From: Ovis canadensis
Lineage: Eukaryota > Chordata > Mammalia > Artiodactyla > Bovidae
Assembly: GCF_042477335.2 (NCBI RefSeq)
Contig: NC_091248.1
Span: forward strand, 116,402,501 to 116,466,500
Reading direction: 5' to 3'
DNA length: 64,000 nucleotides
This document shows positions 11,958 through 23,962 of this stretch, piece after piece. The translations under genes and the position numbers were made by a program. Position 1 is the stretch's first letter; the number at the start of each line of letters is the position of its first letter. The notes below the pieces were generated by a model, which was given only the letters and a program-made list of their open reading frames with translations, searched no databases and had not been told where the DNA came from.

Positions 11958-12624
11958 CTGCGAAGGCATCAGAAGGGGAAAGAAGTCTCACCATCATGCT
12001 TGGCAGGAGGGCGCAATCACCCCGTGACTGGACTCAGCGGGCTGGCCCACGCATGCCTCTTGTCTTCTCCCCTCCCAGCAGCACTGCTCCGTCCCAAGGC
12101 CTCTTGCTACCTGCCTGTCCACCGTCCACATTCCTCCTTTATCCTCATGCCAAAGGAGACATCCCAACCCAGAGGATAAACATGGTGGCTTGACACCGAT
12201 TCCCTGTATGTTGCTCACAATTACTGTATTTATTGAGGATAAATACCCCATGCTAAACCCTGGGAAGGAGAAAATAAAAGGATAAAGGCTGATCCTTAGT
12301 CTAGAATAAACATTTAAAAAAAATTTAGATAAAGATGAAAAGTTTATAAAGATTAAAAGATTCTAGATGAAGGTTAAAAAAAAAAAAACCCAAACTATCA
12401 TGAAATAACAATAAATATAGCACAGAAAATAAATGCATTATTACATTGTGTAACAGCCTAGAACATCTCCTAGGCGTCCAGAGGAAGGTGATGAGGGCTC
12501 TGGTATCAGGGAGACAGCCCAGAACAAGAGGGATTTCAATGGGGCCTTGAATAGCGGAGACGAGGAGAAAAGACTTTTGTCATGAGCCAAGTTGTTGAAT
12601 GGCTAAGTCTTCTCTGGCTCCCAC

Positions 12625-12730
12625 AATTCTCTCTAGGAAATAATAGTAATGTCTAACCTTGTAAAGTATTTCAGAGGATTTATATGTCACACTTACCTAG
12701 TTCTTAATAAGTGCTATAAATGTTAAATAT
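12625..12730. repeat. MIR-like relic
   Basis: A diverged MIR 3'-type sequence around 'gtaaagtatttcagaggatt' and 'cttaataagtgctataaatg'. Confidence 0.4.
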
Positions 12731-13135
12731 GCATGTAGAATATAAACATATATAATTACAAACTTTCCCCGGCAGCATTAGGCGAAGAAAGCTAAAAAAT
12801 TTGAAACAAAAACTTTCCTACTTGTATTGGAATAGCATTATCTCTAGGAGGCACGAGTTCTGCTAGACCACCAAGCACACCACGTATAACCAGGACTGTA
12901 TGCAGATACTCCTTCCCGTATCATTTAGTGTACACAGGTACCTCCCCTGCAGGATAACAATCCCCAGCAGTTATACAAGTCTTTATGTTTATACAAGGAC
13001 TCTTCCTCATCACTATCTAAAGGAAACGACTCATGGAGAATTGGAGACAAATATATGTTATTCTCAATAATGGAAACACAAGAACAGTGCCTCTCAAAGT
13101 GTCCTTCAGTATTCATATATAACTATCTAAGGATT

Positions 13136-13326
13136 GCTTCCCTGGTGGCTCAGACGGTAAAGCGTCTGCCTGCAATGCGGGAGACCCAGGTTCGATTTCT
13201 GGGTGGGGAAGATCCTCTGGAGAAGGAAATGGCACCCCACTCCAGCACTCTTGCCTGGAAAATCCCATGGACAGAGAAGCCTGATAGGCTGCAGTCCATG
13301 GGGTCGCAAAGAGCTGGACACGACGC
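13136..13326 (+). mobile_element. Bov-tA SINE (left arm of an inverted pair)
   Basis: It starts GCTTCCCTGGTGGCTCAGAC and ends in the Bov-A tail. Confidence 0.92.
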
Positions 13327-13335
13327 ATGTTTGCA

Positions 13336-13550
13336 AGTGTGCTAAGTCACTTCAGTCGTGTCCAACTTTTTGTGACTCCATGGACTGTGGCCTGCTAGGC
13401 TCCTCTGTCCATGGGATTCTCCAGGCAAGAATACTGGAATGGGTTGCCACGCCCCAGGGGACCTTCTTGACCTAGGGATCGAATCTGGGTCTCTTATGTC
13501 TCCTTCCCTGTCAGGCAAGTTCTTTACCACTAGCGCCACCTGGAAAGCCC
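13336..13550 (-). mobile_element. Bov-tA SINE (right arm of an inverted pair)
   Basis: An antisense full element ending CACCTGGAAAGCCC. It faces the preceding Bov-tA tail to tail. Confidence 0.92.
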
Positions 13551-13731
13551 TGCTGCTGCTGCTGCTAAGTCGCTTCAGTCATATCCGACTCTGTGCGACC
13601 CCATAGACAGCAGCCCATCAGGTTCCCCCGTCCCTGGGATTCTCCAGGCAAGAACACTGGAGTGGGTTGCCATTTCCTTCTCCAGTGCATGAAAGTGAAG
13701 AGTGAAAGTGAAGTTGCTCAGTTGTGTTCGA
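13551..13731 (-). mobile_element. Bov-A2 SINE (partial)
   Basis: Antisense Bov-A2 with the (GCT)n start, one Bov-A unit and the 'gtgaaagtgaag' linker, then truncated in the second unit. Confidence 0.88.
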
Positions 13732-14210
13732 AGCCCTAATGCATGTTTATTTACATGTAAATCATAAAACTACATATTGACATATAACGTGACATATATG
13801 TATCTCTAGGTGGAAGGAAGCTTGGAAATGTGCCTTGAGGCAGCATTTGCATAGCAAGTACACTGCTGTTACTGGACTGTATGTTTACTTGTGAGACTCT
13901 GAGGAGAGGAAGAAGACAGGGAGGAAGGGAGTCAAGCCCTTTCCCCAGTTCTTGGGGCCCCCACTGCCAGCTCCCCAGTGGCATAGCAGATACGGGGCCA
14001 GCTTTCACCATGTCTCTTCCCCAGTCTCTGTGAGGACCAGCTGTTGACAGACAACCGACTCTCCAGAGCCCAGGTGCTGGAAATAGGTCCTGAAAAAGCT
14101 GAGGGTTGGACCAGGCCAATGAGAAAGTCTACTCTGCACACTGCAGTTTGCTGACTCATAACCCATCACTGGTGCCTTAGAGGAGGTGAACCCGTGTCTG
14201 TTTGACTTAC

Positions 14211-14427
14211 ATGTGCTGCTGCAGCTCCAAAAGCACTGATTTCTCCAGGCTGGTCTCATTTGAGATAATGAAATGAGGAAGATCCACGTCTGGCCTGGAC
14301 TCCAGCCCTTTTGCCCTGAGCAGAGCAGAGCCTCGGTCCCAGCGTCCCAGCTCCCCAGCTGAGGCAGAACTGGGCGGCTCCTCCAAGGGAGAATGTTCCT
14401 CATAGATCAGCAGGTTCCTGGATCTCA
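14211..14427 (-). CDS. CREB3L2: CREB3L2 exon 11 (luminal domain, S1P motif)
   Basis: This exon encodes residues 424-495 and two bases of 496. It starts VRSRNLLIYEEHS, where RNLL (427-430) is the RXXL-type site-1 protease recognition motif. It continues through an acidic, Ser/Pro-rich stretch to FIISNETSLEKSVLLELQQH. N480-E-T is a sequon for N-glycosylation and supports a luminal location. The acceptor is TCTCAG before TG-AGA and the donor is a full-consensus GTAAGT. Length is 217 nt. The variable middle part differs from human more than the flanking segments do. Confidence 0.97.
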
Positions 14428-15856
14428 CTGAGAACAAAGCAAAGTAACAGGTGTTACATCACACCTCCCCCTAGATGCTCAGGGCGGGGAGAAGATGATA
14501 ATTCACGGGTCCTTGTTGCCCAGGACTTGGTGCCAACTGGAGTTGGCTTTCTATAAAGGCTTTAGGATTTCAGAGTTTGGTGTGCTGAAAAATGATACCA
14601 ATTATAAAGTGCTGGAAGAACAATAGGAGAACAAATACCAGGAAGGAAACGGCCACCCCCACTGCTTTGAAAATAAAACTCCCCTCCAGGCCACCACCAC
14701 CCCCTCACAACCATCTGGAGGAGTCAAATTTCTGGAGGTGTCCAGACTCAGCTAAAGTAAGCATCCTCAATGAGTAGGTCTTGCACAGGGAGAAGGTACA
14801 AAGGCAGAAAACTGTGTTTTCATTTAAAATCTAGAGAGGAGACACAAGGCCAAAGCCATAAATCAAACAACGGGGACACACACTCTTGTTTCATAGAACA
14901 GTTGCATAGCTAGATGGCTTGGGAGCAACTTTCTACAACATAGAAACTTTGCTCTCATCAACTTCCATTTAAATTTAGAAATATATTCCCTTGGAGGAAA
15001 AAAAAAGAGAGAGAGAGAGAGAATTCCCCAGGAGACCACTGAAATTATTTGCTGAAATGCTGGACCTTCTGTCATATACCTGGCAGAGACACACCTACCT
15101 CAGATGTTTCAGAACCACAAAATTATGCCTACCCTCAAAATCCAGTACCCCTAATTTCACACTTGTTCTTACTAGTGTATGTACCTATTTCATGATCCCT
15201 ACATACCATCCCTTTATTTACCACATACTTAAAAGAGATCATTGATCTAGATGAGACTATCACATCTAACACCCGTGTCTCCAAAATTATCTAAATCTTG
15301 GGCATTATACTTTGTAACACGGGCTGATTGTCTCACGGGCTGATGCTTACTGTAGTAACATGATTTCCACTGAAAGTGGAATTCCTTTAAAATGTGATGG
15401 AAAACTTACGGCTCCCCGATCCCTTCCCTGCAAATGCCCATCCTGCCCCGCGTCAGAACTCAAAAAGCAGATGTCAGAATCTGCCAGGAACACAGTCTAG
15501 AGCAGAAGTCTGAAAGCCATGTTCTGTGGAGCTCTAGAGAACACCCAGTGGTGTCTCAGCCCAATGTGTGAGGGGCACAAGGGGGGCCCCAACAAGTGGC
15601 CTGGGCACCAGACTTCCCATGGCCCTCTTCTTCCCTTCCGTGGAGAAGTTACACTTTTACCACCTTTTAAATATTAGGCTTTCATACGTAAGCAGAAGCC
15701 AAGAACACTTCCTGCAAAATCCTGGAGGTCAGAGTGATGACAGCTAACTACACACTCAGTAATTTGGGGGCAGACGTTTGTGTTGATGCTCTTCAACCAA
15801 TGTTTTTTATGGGAGAGAGGGAACAGTGACATTGAATTGTCTCCTCCCAAGGAATG

Positions 15857-15906
<50 letters not shown>

Positions 15907-16121
15907 GCGTCTTTATAGAGAAATGATTTTGAGACCACTGCTCTGTACCCAAGGAGGCTTACCGTAGAGCTATTTCAAACCAAGTGATTTAATACAGTTC
16001 TCCCATTAAAAAAAAAAAAAAAATTAGACTTTCACATAAGACTTCTTTCAGAAAGTTAAGCTTTGAGAAAGGAAAGAGAAAAGAAACAAGACCCCTCCCC
16101 AGCTGCTGAGCGCTGTCTTAC
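14428..16121 (-). other. CREB3L2: CREB3L2 intron 10
   Basis: The intron begins GTAAGA and ends CTCAG. Apart from a GA tract (about 15006-15022), a TA microsatellite (15859-15906) and an A tract (about 16010-16023), it looks unique and carries no recognised SINE. Confidence 0.95.
15859..15906. repeat. (TA)n microsatellite
   Basis: Nearly uninterrupted TA dinucleotides, about 24 units, in intron 10. Confidence 0.97.
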
Positions 16122-16248
16122 CCACGGAGGATGTGTAGGGTTCCTGCAGGGAATGCTGGCTGGGCAGGGCCATCTTGGTGGCAGAAGGATAGGGCCCATA
16201 GCCCTGAAAGAAGCTGCCGAATGCTACAGCAAAGCACAGCACCACGAC
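16122..16248 (-). CDS. CREB3L2: CREB3L2 exon 10 (transmembrane segment)
   Basis: This exon encodes residues 382-423 plus one base of 424: VVVLCFAVAFGSFFQGYGPY, then PSATKMALPSQHSLQEPYTS and SV. Together with the CLM ending exon 9, the hydrophobic run CLMVVVLCFAVAFGSFF is the single ER-membrane anchor, which site-2 protease cuts in this family. The remainder is luminal. The acceptor is CTGCAG before GTC and the donor is GTAAGA. Length is 127 nt. A TA microsatellite (15859-15906) lies about 215 nt downstream of the donor. Confidence 0.97.
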
Positions 16249-16527
16249 CTGCAGGGGGAGGAGAGAACGTGAGAGCCATCAGTTCCAAGATGCACAGAGC
16301 AAGCCTGCAGACCTGCGATTCCTGGGAGGTCTGGAAAGATGACTCTCTCCTGTCAGGCCAGCAGACTGCACCCAGGTCAATCGCTGTCACATCATAGGAG
16401 AGAAGCAGCCTCGGAGCGAGCTGTGGTTCCTCCAGCCCCCAGCACTTGGACGTGGCAAGCTGGGGAGAGGCTGGAGCCTGGGGAGTAGGCCGGGTTGGTG
16501 ATGGTGCTGTTCATTTGGGAAACTCAC
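16249..16527 (-). other. CREB3L2: CREB3L2 intron 9 (279 nt)
   Basis: A short intron between the two exons that encode the membrane segment, beginning GTGAGT and ending CTGCAG. No repeat was recognised. Confidence 0.95.
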
Positions 16528-16627
16528 CATGAGGCATGTGCCAGTCTGCGTGCCGGCCAGCTTGCAGGTGCGAGAAACCTTGCCCATCACCAAAGTCTGA
16601 AGCTTCTGCAGCTGCTGCAGGAGAGTT
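16528..16627 (-). CDS. CREB3L2: CREB3L2 exon 9 (zipper end and start of membrane segment)
   Basis: This 100-nt exon encodes residue 348 (last base) to 381: [20 protein letters not shown] and then [13 protein letters not shown]. The first part completes the leucine zipper. The last residues lead into the hydrophobic transmembrane segment that continues in exon 10. The acceptor is TTGCAG before A-ACT and the donor is GTGAGT after an ATG codon, phase 0. The intron separating it from exon 10 is only 279 nt, the shortest in the gene. Confidence 0.97.
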
Positions 16628-17947
16628 CTGCAAACACAACAAATCAAAACCATTAAGGGCGTCTCAGAGACGAGAGAGAACGCTTGTCAGTGATCTCCAC
16701 CCCAGGCTCCAGGGAGGCTCCTGTGGCTTTGTGTCTGAATTAGAACACAGTGCCAAGAAAAAGATTCCTCTGATGAAGACACAGATACCACTGTCTTCCA
16801 GCACCGGACTCACAAAGCTTATGGGGCTCAGAATCCACCCCCATGAGCAGCTTGTCCATTCTATGCTGTTCTAAGAGTCACCTCAATGCTCCCAAATCAC
16901 CCCTGATCATCCTGGGATCTGTTTGTCAGCCACTGAGAAAAAAAGAAGCAAGAATTGGTTAGGGATGTTGACATGGAAGAACTCATTTACCCAAGAGAAG
17001 AGAAATACCAAAGAAGATGCAAGAAAGGAGAAAAGCGTGGAGAAAGAGATGCCTAGCAGAGAACAACTGAAGGGGTGGCCAGCAGCATCACTGAGCAGCA
17101 GGTGCTCAGACAGCAGATCTAAAAAGAAGGGGGGAGACAGAGAGGAAAACAGGAAGGGCAGGGAGGCCAACAGCCATGGGCCTCTCAAGACTGTGGTCCT
17201 TGAAGGCTCGCAGCACCTCCACAGGCAGAAATGAAGCCCAAATACGAAGGAGCAAAGAAGCCGGCTCAGCTGGACACAGGTTCACAGCCAGGACTGCAGA
17301 AGCCATGCTCTGATGCAGGTTCTGATGTTTCTCCAGGGAAAGACAGAGAACGGGAGCCAAAAAAAAAAAAAAAAAGTTGTTCTGCCCCAAAGGGGACAAA
17401 CTGCACACAGCCTTAAAAGTGGAAGGGTTCAGGATGAGAATAGTATGTTCTGGTCTGTGTGACAGGTCACAAAAGAAGCAGATGGTGACATTCTTTGCAA
17501 ATTCTGAACAGCGCAGCCACAGAAGAGGATATTCCAGCCCAGGCTCCCAAAGTGGAGCCTTGGGGATGGATTCTGTGCGAGCAGCGTAAAGATGATTTGT
17601 TGAGTCTCAAGAGTTTCAGAAAATTCATGCTGTGAGGGGGACATGAGAAAGCCAGACAAGTTCACTGGAAAACATCAGCAAATCACTCATTGGCAGAAGA
17701 ACTCCGGGCATTTGCAGATAACCCGCCGCCCACTGCAGCGCATTCTGCAGATAAGCAAAATATTCCCAAGTCTACAGCTTCCCTCAACCTCCCCACCCGT
17801 GACCAGTACCAATTAAATGAGTTCTCCCAGGTTTAAGCCAGGTAGGGACAGGTGGCTGTAAGAATGATACTGCTCTAGCAGTTAAATGGGTAAGAGTAGG
17901 GCCAGAACTGGAGCCCACAGCACAGGCAGCACAGGCCTTCTGAACTG

Positions 17948-18300
17948 AACAACCCCTGTGTGGCTCCATCTACACCCTGTTTTTACCTTGTACACTGGTC
18001 TTGTGTGTGTGTGTGTGAAAGTGAAGTTGCTCAGTCGTGTCCGACTCTTTGTGACCCCATGGACTGTAGCCTACCAGGCTCCTCTGTCCATGGGATTTTC
18101 CAGGCAATAGTACTGGAGTGGGGTGCCATTTCCTTCTCCAGGGGATTCTCCCGACCCAGGGATCGAACCCGGGTCTCCCACATTGTAGACAGACGCTTTA
18201 CCGTCTGAGCCACTAGGGAAGTCCTAACAACCCCTGTGTGGCTCCATCTACACCCTATTTTTACCTTGTACAGTGGTCTTGTATGTGTGTGTGTGTTTAG
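17948..18300. repeat. Direct duplication of a 65-70 bp segment, 278 bp apart
   Basis: AACAACCCCTGTGTGGCTCC and the following 45 or so bases occur at 17948 and at 18226, each running into a TG tract and then an antisense Bov-tA. The two copies differ at only a few bases. Confidence 0.9.
18017..18224 (-). mobile_element. Bov-tA SINE
   Basis: An antisense element close to the family consensus, between the two copies of the duplicated segment. Confidence 0.92.
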
Positions 18301-18499
18301 GTGCTCAATAGTATCCAACTCTTTGCAACCTCATGGACTATAGGTCAACAGGCTCCTCTGTCTATGGGATTCTCCAGGCAAGAATACTGGAGTGGGCTGC
18401 CACTCCCTTCTCCAGGGGATCTTTCCCACTCAGGGATTGAACCTAGGTCTCCTACATTGCAGGCAGATTTTTTACTGTGTGAGCCACCAGGGAAGCCCC
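18296..18499 (-). mobile_element. Bov-tA SINE
   Basis: An antisense element, visibly more diverged than the preceding one. GTGGTCTT occurs on both sides, just before the TG tract on the left and just after the element on the right. Confidence 0.9.
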
Positions 18500-19035
18500 A
18501 ACGGTGGTCTTAATGTAAGCAAAACAAAATCATTCATCTCATTATTTAATATCATTCAATTCTATTAATATGGAGGTCTTTTCAGTACTTAGTTGTATGT
18601 TTTCTTGCTTTATAGTAATCCAGAAGTATAACCAAAAGTAGTATAGACTGGTTTACATTTATATATATTCAAGCAATATGCAATATGTTTTTTAAAAGAA
18701 TTCTGTGTGTTACTCAAGGCTGAGTAATACTAATGGTGTGATGACTTTAAATTTTCCTTTGGGGAATTGTGTCATTTGTGACAACATGGGTGAACCTGGA
18801 GGTCATTATGCTAAGTGAAATAAGCTGGATAAAGAAAGATAAATACCATATGGAGTCACTTACACATGGAATCTTTTAAAAAAAGAGTTGAACTCATAGA
18901 AATAGTAGAAAGTGGTTGTCAGGACCTGGGCGAATGGGAGACAGGAAGTTTGGTAAAAGGGTACAAACTTTCAGCTATAAAATAAATAAGGTCTGAGGAT
19001 CTAGGGCAAAATATGGTGACTACAGGTGATAACCC

Positions 19036-19147
19036 CTGGAGGAGCACATAGCAACCCACGTCAGTAATCTTGCCAAGAGAATGCCATCGACAGAGAAAGC
19101 CTGGCAGGCTACCGTCTATGCAGTCGCAAAGACAGACATGACCAAGT
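19036..19147 (+). mobile_element. Bov-tA/Bov-A remnant inside L1
   Basis: A diverged Bov-A body ('aatcttgccaagagaatgcc', 'gacagagaaagcctggcagg') lacking most of its tRNA head. Confidence 0.75.
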
Positions 19148-19177
19148 GTGTGCGTGTGTGCACACACACACACACAG
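19148..19177. repeat. TG/CA alternating repeat
   Basis: A short (GT)n run is followed by (CA)n. Confidence 0.85.
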
Positions 19178-20107
19178 GATAACACTGTATCATATAATTG
19201 AAAATTGCTGGGAGTAGAACTTAAATGTGCTCACTAAAAAATAAAAATAAAACAAGGTAAGTAGGCGAGGGGATAGATGTGGTCATTACTCAATGTGAGG
19301 AATCCTTTTACAATGTATATGTATATCAGATCATTATGCTGTACACTTTAAATATCTCACAAATTTACTTGTTAATTATACATCAATAAGATAGAAAAAA
19401 TAATCAGAAGTTTGCAGCTAAAGGATCTTATGATGCAGCAAGTTCTTTTCCTCACGCTTTCTCTCTTCTCCCAAGAACTCCCAAGAGCACCGCCTTCCTG
19501 CATGGCTGCCTTTTCAAAGCTTAGAGCTGAGTGACCTCTGACACACGCTCCTCCTGGATGAACGTTCCTTCCGGCAGAGCTGACATCTGGCAGGCAGTGG
19601 CACGCATTTTATTGACGACCGTCTGTCGTGCCAGCCCCAAAGCCCTCTCTGGGTTCTCCCTGCTATATTTCTGGAAATCCTGGAGGCAGAGGCAAAGGCG
19701 AGCCCTCAGATAAGAGCCACATTTGACTGCATGGCACAAACCTTTTCTCTCGTATTCTGGCCTCCTCTCATGTACCAGTTAACAGGCTCTTTGTCAGCAG
19801 CTACACTACAGAAAGGGGCCTCGCTGTTTCCCTGGTGGCCTGCTGAAGGCCATGTCTATACCACTAGCTGCCACTTCTGATGGGCACCCCAGCTTCCATG
19901 GGGCACCCTGCTGCCTGTACTGCAGCACCACGGTGCTGAAGCTCAGCTGTGCTCTGTGCGTGGGGTGGGGTGGGGGGTCATCCCTCCATCCAGACTTCCA
20001 TTAGACAGCAGATTTCCAGATGTCATCAAAGCCATTCACTTTTGCTCTGACATTTTAAAGTGTGTATTTTTTTAAATTTAATGTCCTGTTATTCTATTTT
20101 ATTTAGG

Positions 20108-20224
20108 GGGTGGCTGCACCAGGAGACAGACATGGGGGATCTTAATTCACCCACCAGGGATCGATCCTGTGCCCCCTGCATTAGAAGCATGGAGTCTCAG
20201 CTACTGGACAGTCAGGAAAGCCCC
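20108..20224 (-). mobile_element. CHR-type tRNA-Glu SINE
   Basis: Complement of the GGACTTCCCTGGTGGTCCAG type, with 'agggatcgatcctgtgcccc'. Confidence 0.8.
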
Positions 20225-21304
20225 TCTGAAGGTGTTTTTTAAAGTGAAACTGCCATTTCCATTTTTACCAACAGTTCCTACAACCTTCCCGCCCGTTCCC
20301 TGCCTCTTGTTCAGTCTTGAGAGCATGAATCACTGAGGAAACCAGTTCCATGCAATACTTGGAATCACTCCTCCCTTCCAATTTCTGATTGAGATCATGA
20401 GGTCTGGGACCCTTTCCCTAGGATGAAGAGTCTCCCAGGAGGCTCAAGAGTTCATCCTGAAGGCAGACCTCTAACAGGCCGATGCACCTAAGCCCCGATG
20501 GGATAGTGCCTGAAGCTCAAATTGGGCCCCCAGCCACAGGTGTAAACTGCTGCCAGTTTGGAAGAAGGACCATCTAGGTCTGACCGGGTGAGCACGGAGG
20601 CGTGTATCTTTAGAGGTGTACGATGCTTTACTTGGCATTCATCAGCACATCCTTTCCAAACTCAAAGATAATTATGTGCTGAATCCACTGTAAATGAAAA
20701 TTGTTGTTTAATGGCCCCTGATATCTAACAGTTTATAATGCAACTCTTTAAGAGAAGCAAACATGTAGTCTAAAATAGATTTTTCAGTTCGAAATTTCTG
20801 CGGAAAGCAATAGTAATTTACAATGTGCTGTTTGCTGCTGCTTCTCCCGCTCAGATTAGTGAAGGTAAACTGGTGGGAAGGCTGACGCTCTGAAGGCCCC
20901 ATGCATCAGCAACAGAGGGATTCTACCCAAGGAAAGCAGGTTAGCTCATCCATCCCCAAAACCGAAACAGATTTCCATGATGAGATAAAGTTTGGGAAAT
21001 TCATAAACATTCACACAATAGAAACATTCATTTTTTGTCATAACCAAAGAAAATTATCAATGATTGAGTGTCCACCGTCTGAGTTCTAGAACTTCATAGG
21101 AGGCACTACATAAATGTCTCAAAGACATGTAACTGGTAACTAGAAGACCAAAGATGTAAACGCAAATCCATCTGACTCCATAGCTCATGTACTTTCCAAT
21201 TCAGTACAGCATGGGACCCCAACCTATAACCTAATAAAATTAATGATCAAAAGACTTCTCAGTTAAGTAGATTCTTCTTAAATCAGTGACATTAATATCA
21301 TATT

Positions 21305-21425
21305 GAGGAAATTCTCTGGTGGTCGCATGGTTAGGACCCAATGCTTTCACTGCTGAGGCCTGAGTTTGATCCCTGGTCAAAGAACTAAGATCCTGCAAGC
21401 TGTATGGCATGGCCCCCTGAAAAAA
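21305..21425 (+). mobile_element. CHR-type tRNA-Glu SINE
   Basis: It reads 'ctctggtggtcgcatggtta', then 'gatccctggtcaaagaacta' and 'agatcctgcaagc'. Confidence 0.8.
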
Positions 21426-22319
21426 TATTATATTGACAACAGCACAGTCAAGAGCTATGTCCACTGTTAAACAAGAAAAGATTACTTTCAGCAGTGACTA
21501 AACTACAGACAGAAGGGCCCCAACGACTCTGATGGCAATGAGATACGTACCAACAAAGTTTCCATGATGTTGATACAAATAAAAGCAACAAGGTAAAATA
21601 TACATTTCTTGGCAGATCTCTGGAAATGACAAGATAAAATGCAAGAGATGGATAAAAGAGTAATGGGTGTTCCTTAGCCTGAGTCAAGCGTCAGGAAGTC
21701 AAACCTGAGCTTTGTTTAGGAAAATGGAAATTATAAGCCCTGTCCCTACAATGGATACCAAGAGAGCTGATGAGATGGCTTCAGAATTACTAAGTTAGTA
21801 ATATTCACCAGAATAGGGCAATGAACTCTCACGATAAGAAACCTGAATTTAGATCTCAGTACCACGGCTGTGTGCTTTTAATCATATTACTTAAGCCCTG
21901 ACTTTAGGCAGCAGTTCAATGTTCAGCAATGTCCTCTGAACTGCTGCCCAAACTCAGGACTTGAATAATATGGTCAAAGTTCATTCCCTTGACCAGCTAA
22001 CAGAATAATGAGAGAATCCCTGTCTGGGGTACTCTGGTTCTGCTGGAACAAATACACCTTTGCAGAGTGCTTGCTGTTTTCTTTCCACTGACGACTCTGT
22101 ATGGGAAAGCCTAGGACCTCGGGGCTGATATGCTGTTCTGAGATGACGTGGTACTTTCCCTGGTGGCAGTGGGACAGATGCCATGCCCTGCAGCACTGGG
22201 AGCTTGGATGACAGCTGTTATTCTGCTTGCATAAAGGGCTGGCTGGAGAAAACGCAGGCACCAGATGAAATGGAAGAATTATTTTAAAACAAAAGCTATA
22301 TAAAGTCAATCATAGTACA

Positions 22320-22730
22320 GACTCTCCAGCCGTGCATTCAGAGCTCGGTAGAAACTTCTCCTTTATTACTGTGCTTTAAATCATCAGTGATCACGGCTAA
22401 TTATGGCTTAATGAATTCTCGGGCTTCCGGGAGCAAGCTCCTAATTTAGAGAGACGTTTATCTGGGCCAAGAAAATTTTCACAAGTTGTTAAATCGGAGT
22501 GTCCAAAGCTCGATTGAGAATGTGGATTTTTGTCCTGTGGTGAGATGTAAAAATAAACTTTACGGCTGTGCTCGCATAGCTCCAAGGAAAAGAGCAGTTG
22601 AAGGCAGCTGCCAGCCTCGCCCAAAATAAAGCATCACCCTGCATCTCGGGAGACAGATCAAAGGAAATTGGGCAAAACATTCGAAAGTAGCCGACAGTGT
22701 GAGACACAGTCTCATAAAAACTGGGAAATG
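22320..22730. promoter_or_regulatory. Candidate conserved non-coding element in intron 8
   Basis: About 400 bp with no recognisable repeat and several CpGs. A TAATTA homeodomain-type core is followed by TTAATGAATTC near 22397-22420. Conservation is guessed from composition, not measured. Confidence 0.25.
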
Positions 22731-23235
22731 CATCAACAGCCTCATGTGTTTTCTTGTAGTTGGTTTCATTTTGTTTTCTTCTGTTTCTGTTATTTAAGAG
22801 AAACAGTGGGGGTGAGGAGAGGAGGGAGCAGGAGAGAACAAGAGGGATGCAGCGGCTGCACCCTGTGCTCTGAACATTCTAGTATCTAATTTCCCACTGG
22901 AGTCAGAAACTAGGACCCAGGGAAAAGGATAAACTGCTGGTTCCCAATTACTTGCTGTGCCAGGAGCTGCCAAGCAGGTCCTCTCTGTAAACACACTTTC
23001 CATCAAATCCTGTGACATGCCTTTCTCAGAAGTGAAACCAGCTGTGCTAGGATGCGTGTGTGCGCATTTGTGTGTGTGAGTGAATCACTCCGGGCGCATC
23101 GGCCATCCCACGGGGATGAAGAAACTTTTTTTACACCCTTATGGAATGACTTAGAGCAGTGAGTTCTAAATTCCAAACCATGAACCATTCGTGGGCTGTG
23201 GAAACAACTGGGGTATGACTGGTGTATTTTCTAAG

Positions 23236-23511
23236 GCTGCTGCTGCTAAGTCACGTCAATCGTGTCCAACTCTGTGCAGCCCCATAGATGGCAGCCCACT
23301 AGGCTCCCCCGTCCCTGGGATTCTCCAGGCAAGAACATTGGAGTGGGTTGCCATTTCCTTCTCCAATGCAGGAAAGTGAAAAGTGAAAGTGAAGTCGCTC
23401 AGTTGTTTGTCCTACTCTTAGTGACCCCATGGATTGCAGCCTACCAGGCTCCTCCGTCCATGGGATTTTCCAGGCAAGAGTACTGGAGTGGGGTGCCATT
23501 GCCTTCTCCAT
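23236..23511 (-). mobile_element. Bov-A2 SINE
   Basis: Antisense (GCT)n start, two Bov-A units and the AAAGTGAAAAGTGAAAGTGA linker. Looks full length. Confidence 0.93.
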
Positions 23512-23962
23512 GAAACAGAATCGAATAAAACACACACTATCTGAGGGCATCACACATAGTAAATAAGTAATTATCTGCGAAACATTCGTATTAGTTACGT
23601 ATGTGATGTATGTGTGGTGTATCTGGGTTGCTACACAACATGTAAAATGATATGATCAAAAAGTCTAAGTGTTATTTAACTATAGTGCTTATGCAAAAAA
23701 AAAAATTATTATGAGTGACTATTATGTGGCTTCATGATGGAAGAGGTAGGCATCCATGTTCTTCTGAAGCAAAATCCCACCTAAAGCCCTCCCCATCCAC
23801 CCCAATCTTCCAGTATTAGTGTCAAAGATCTGAGGGATAGGAGAGAGGTGTTACAAAGCTGAAACATGTACCTCAAAGTCCTTAGGCGGAGAGAGACGAG
23901 CTGGTAGAATATATTGGTAATAACAATGCAAAATACTGCATAACAATATTTAAGGAGACTCG

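Larger units (their letters stand above)
11958..14210 (-). other. CREB3L2: CREB3L2 intron 11
   Basis: The intron begins GTAAGT and ends CGCAG. It holds a MIR-like relic (about 12625-12730), an inverted pair of Bov-tA elements (13136-13326 and 13336-13550) and a Bov-A2 piece (13551-13731). The remainder is unique or A/T-rich, including an A-rich tract near 12375. Confidence 0.95.
18760..19395 (+). mobile_element. L1 LINE 3' end, interrupted
   Basis: It contains L1 3'-end sequence such as 'atgctaagtgaaataag' and 'taaataccatatg', and at the far side a 'caatgtatatgtatatcag ... catcaataag' tail. A Bov-tA remnant splits it. Confidence 0.75.

Noticed and set aside
13136-13200. tRNA-Glu-like sequence in SINE heads (also at 27264, 36153, 60297 and elsewhere)
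   Set aside because: These are tRNA-derived Bov-tA or CHR heads with degenerate structure, not functional tRNA genes.
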